Assembly (NCBI GenBank): GCA_021162265.1
Contig: JAGGZA010000109.1
Location: 1-6,894 of the forward strand
DNA: 6,894 nt
Source of the DNA: Candidatus Aerophobota bacterium
GTDB lineage: Bacteria; Aerophobota; Aerophobia; Aerophobales; B3-G15
Direction: 5' to 3'
The stretch's first letter is position 1. Each line of letters opens with the position of its first letter. The translations under genes were made by a program, and so were the position numbers. This document shows positions 5,551 through 6,894 of this stretch, piece by piece. Under the pieces are notes generated by a model. The model saw nothing but the letters and a program-made list of their open reading frames with translations. It was not told the DNA's origin and made no database searches.

Positions 5551-6426
5551 CTATGAGGATGAACTACCTTCAGCTGGTCTTAAGAAGGCAAGATTTTCGG
5601 GGCTTAGTTCTCGATAAGTGGCATAAGCCAGTTTAATTCTTTCCTCTACCTTCTGGAAAACATTTTCAAATCTGGATATATGGAAGGTATATTCAGCTGG
5701 TTCGACCCAGGCAGAGTTGAAAGAGGCAAGTTCACCAAGGCGGTTGAGAATACTTTCAGTATCGCCATACCTTTCCTGCATAATACTTACATTACCCATT
5801 CCCCAGTTATAAGCAAGAGAAGCTAAGGTAGCATCTTTAAATTCGTTAAGCAAAAACTTATAATAAATAGTTCCCACTACTATATTCAGTTCAGGGTCAA
5901 ATTTTACATCTTCCCAGCTGAATTTGCCGTATTCATTTAGTACTTCGGCAATCCACTTCTTTTGAGATCTAAGACGTACGACATCTTGATAAGCCCATAT
6001 TGTAACACCCATAAGCCCATATGCATTTTTCCTGCTAACTGCCCAGGGATTAAATTGAGATTCTCTTTTTATAAGAGAAGCGATTAAGGAAATAGGAATT
6101 CCCGTTTTTTGGGAAGCTTTCACTATTTCACTTAAAAAAGGTCTCATCTGGAGAAAGTAAGACTTTTCTTTCCCCTTTAACTGACTTAAGACCAATCTGT
6201 AAAAAGAGGTATCCTTTTTGAGGGAAGTATAGTAATAATTTATGTTCTTGTAATGGTCAAAAAAGGATTGCAGGTACTCCACTGTTTTAAGATAGCCTTT
6301 CGGTCCCTTTGGATAGTAAATTATATAAGTTGGCGAGGAAATGCAGAAGATAAGAAATGTAAAAAATATCCCTGCTACTCCCCACTTTATTAATTTTTTT
6401 ATTTTTTTCTGTATAGTTTTTATCAT
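5551..6426 (-). CDS. Membrane-anchored lytic murein transglycosylase, SLT domain
   Basis: Cleaves the glycan strands of peptidoglycan between MurNAc and GlcNAc, outside the cytoplasmic membrane. 291 residues. A basic start (KTIQKKIKKLIK) and a hydrophobic stretch at about 15-36 form a signal anchor. The SLT domain spans about 95-240: IASLIKRESQFNPWAVS contains the catalytic Glu122, then AYGLMG (135-140), FDPELNIVVGTIYY (176-189) and LASLAYNWGMGNV (201-213) with the AYN motif. The Gln of the common GLMQ motif is Gly140 here. The C-terminal 75 residues are helical and end SSSS. The layout resembles the YjbJ/Slt70-tail group rather than the larger MltD. The start has no strong Shine-Dalgarno (AAAGAG at about 8 bases), but a promoter just upstream and the anchor support it. 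It converges on the radical SAM gene with 49 bases between; no strong terminator is seen there. Confidence 0.9.
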   Translation of the reverse strand: MIKTIQKKIKKLIKWGVAGIFFTFLIFCISSPTYIIYYPKGPKGYLKTVEYLQSFFDHYKNINYYYTSLKKDTSFYRLVLSQLKGKEKSYFLQMRPFLSEIVKASQKTGIPISLIASLIKRESQFNPWAVSRKNAYGLMGVTIWAYQDVVRLRSQKKWIAEVLNEYGKFSWEDVKFDPELNIVVGTIYYKFLLNEFKDATLASLAYNWGMGNVSIMQERYGDTESILNRLGELASFNSAWVEPAEYTFHISRFENVFQKVEERIKLAYATYRELSPENLAFLRPAEGSSSS

Positions 6427-6455
6427 ATAGACTCTTTTTTTATTTTGTTTCTTAT

Positions 6456-6483
6456 ATTGTAGGAAAAATTAAGATAGTGGCAA
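6456..6483 (-). promoter_or_regulatory. Promoter of the lytic transglycosylase gene
   Basis: On the minus strand, TTGCCA (plus 6478-6483) and TACAAT (6456-6461) each match consensus at five of six positions, with a 16-base spacer. The start would lie near 6449, giving a leader of about 22 bases. It diverges from the promoter at 6492. Confidence 0.6.
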
Positions 6484-6491
6484 GTTTTTAG

Positions 6492-6520
6492 TTGACTTTG
6501 TAAAATTTCTTTGCTATTTT
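6492..6520 (+). promoter_or_regulatory. Probable promoter of the right-edge membrane protein gene
   Basis: TTGACT (6492-6497, five of six) is followed after 17 bases by TATTTT (6515-6520, four of six, including the key first two bases and the last T). The start would be near 6527. It is weaker than the other promoters in the window. Confidence 0.5.
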
Positions 6521-6553
6521 TTAAAGTAGCTTTAGAAAAGGGAGGTGAAATAG

Positions 6554-6894
6554 ATGATTTATGAGAAGAGAATAGTCTCAACTATTGTTTGGGGTTTAAT
6601 ATTTGGATTTATTTCGTGGGGAATTGCCCGGATATGCGGAGCTCTTCCCTTATCTGGTGCTGTTAGTATTATTCTTTCCCGAACTATTCTTGGTTTTGTT
6701 ATTGGAATTAGTGCCTGGAGAATTGCCTGGTGGTGGCATGGAATTTTGCTGGGATTATTCTTTAGCCTGCCTTCAGGATTTGTCTCTCTGTGGTTGGGAT
6801 ATGGTTGGGGAAAAGGATTTGTACCTGCATTGGTTACAGGAATAATTTTTGGTTTCCTTATAGAACTTCTGACTACTGTAGTTTTTAAAGCTGA
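6554..6894 (+). CDS. Gly/Trp-rich multi-pass membrane protein, C-terminus cut by window edge
   Basis: The frame is open for 113 codons and continues past the edge; the final bases 'tga' are out of frame and are not a stop. I do not recognise a family. The chain looks like four membrane spans: about 7-27, 36-54, 58-80 and 84-110. Charged residues are few: the start MIYEKR, a few Arg between spans, one Lys in GWGKG and one Glu in FLIELL. There are 16 Gly and 8 Trp in 113 residues, with AWRIAWWWHG marking one loop and repeated small-residue spacings that suggest tightly packed helices. It should be in the cytoplasmic membrane. The ATG is supported by GGGAGGTG at 6540-6547 and a promoter at 6492-6520. 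A transporter or energy-coupling S-component is conceivable, but nothing specific is seen. A different frame open at 6603-6845 is a shadow. Confidence 0.8.
   Translation, partial: MIYEKRIVSTIVWGLIFGFISWGIARICGALPLSGAVSIILSRTILGFVIGISAWRIAWWWHGILLGLFFSLPSGFVSLWLGYGWGKGFVPALVTGIIFGFLIELLTTVVFKA

Noticed and set aside
6603..6845. Plus-strand open frame of 80 codons in another frame
   Set aside because: It overlaps the 6554 gene, which has the ribosome site, promoter and sensible membrane spans; this one is a shadow frame.

Overview
This is a low-GC bacterial segment (roughly 35-40% GC by eye). It is compact and carries seven genes that alternate between strands. Bacterial features are purine-rich Shine-Dalgarno sites, sigma-70-like TTGACA/TATAAT promoters, a membrane-anchored lytic transglycosylase (so the cell has peptidoglycan) and bacterial lipoyl synthase. 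A Thermotoga-like single-cluster ferredoxin and a cobalamin-binding-type radical SAM protein suggest an anaerobe. The phylum cannot be fixed from the sequence; an uncultured anaerobic lineage is an inference. I see no mobile element, RNA gene or CRISPR array.

Left part (1-879): a minus-strand two-gene unit. An unrecognised 134-residue cytosolic protein (716 to 312) is followed 25 bases later by the start of an exported ClpP-fold protein (286 to 1, cut by the window edge). The 163-base gap to lipA (880-1761, plus) carries two divergent promoters. lipA meets the tkt gene tail to tail, and a perfect 11-bp hairpin sits in the last codons of lipA.

Middle (1780-4109): ferredoxin (3940 to 3740) and a full-length one-chain transketolase (3738 to 1780) form a minus-strand operon with a single base between them, so translation is probably coupled. 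Upstream, the ferredoxin promoter and the divergent radical SAM promoter abut at their -35 boxes, forming the 12-bp palindrome TGTCAATTGACA.

Right part (4110-6894): a one-gene unit for a B12-binding-type radical SAM protein converges on a lytic transglycosylase gene (6426 to 5551). The latter diverges from a Gly/Trp-rich multi-pass membrane protein gene that runs off the right edge.

The genes do not form one obvious pathway. Metabolic functions (lipoate synthesis, pentose phosphate carbon exchange, electron transfer) lie beside envelope functions (exported protease-fold protein, peptidoglycan lyase, membrane protein). The least expected points are the tight ferredoxin-transketolase pairing, an altered cofactor loop in the transketolase, the back-to-back promoters, and the orphan plus exported ClpP-like pair. 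I do not see a clear, large novel system; the findings are graded accordingly.
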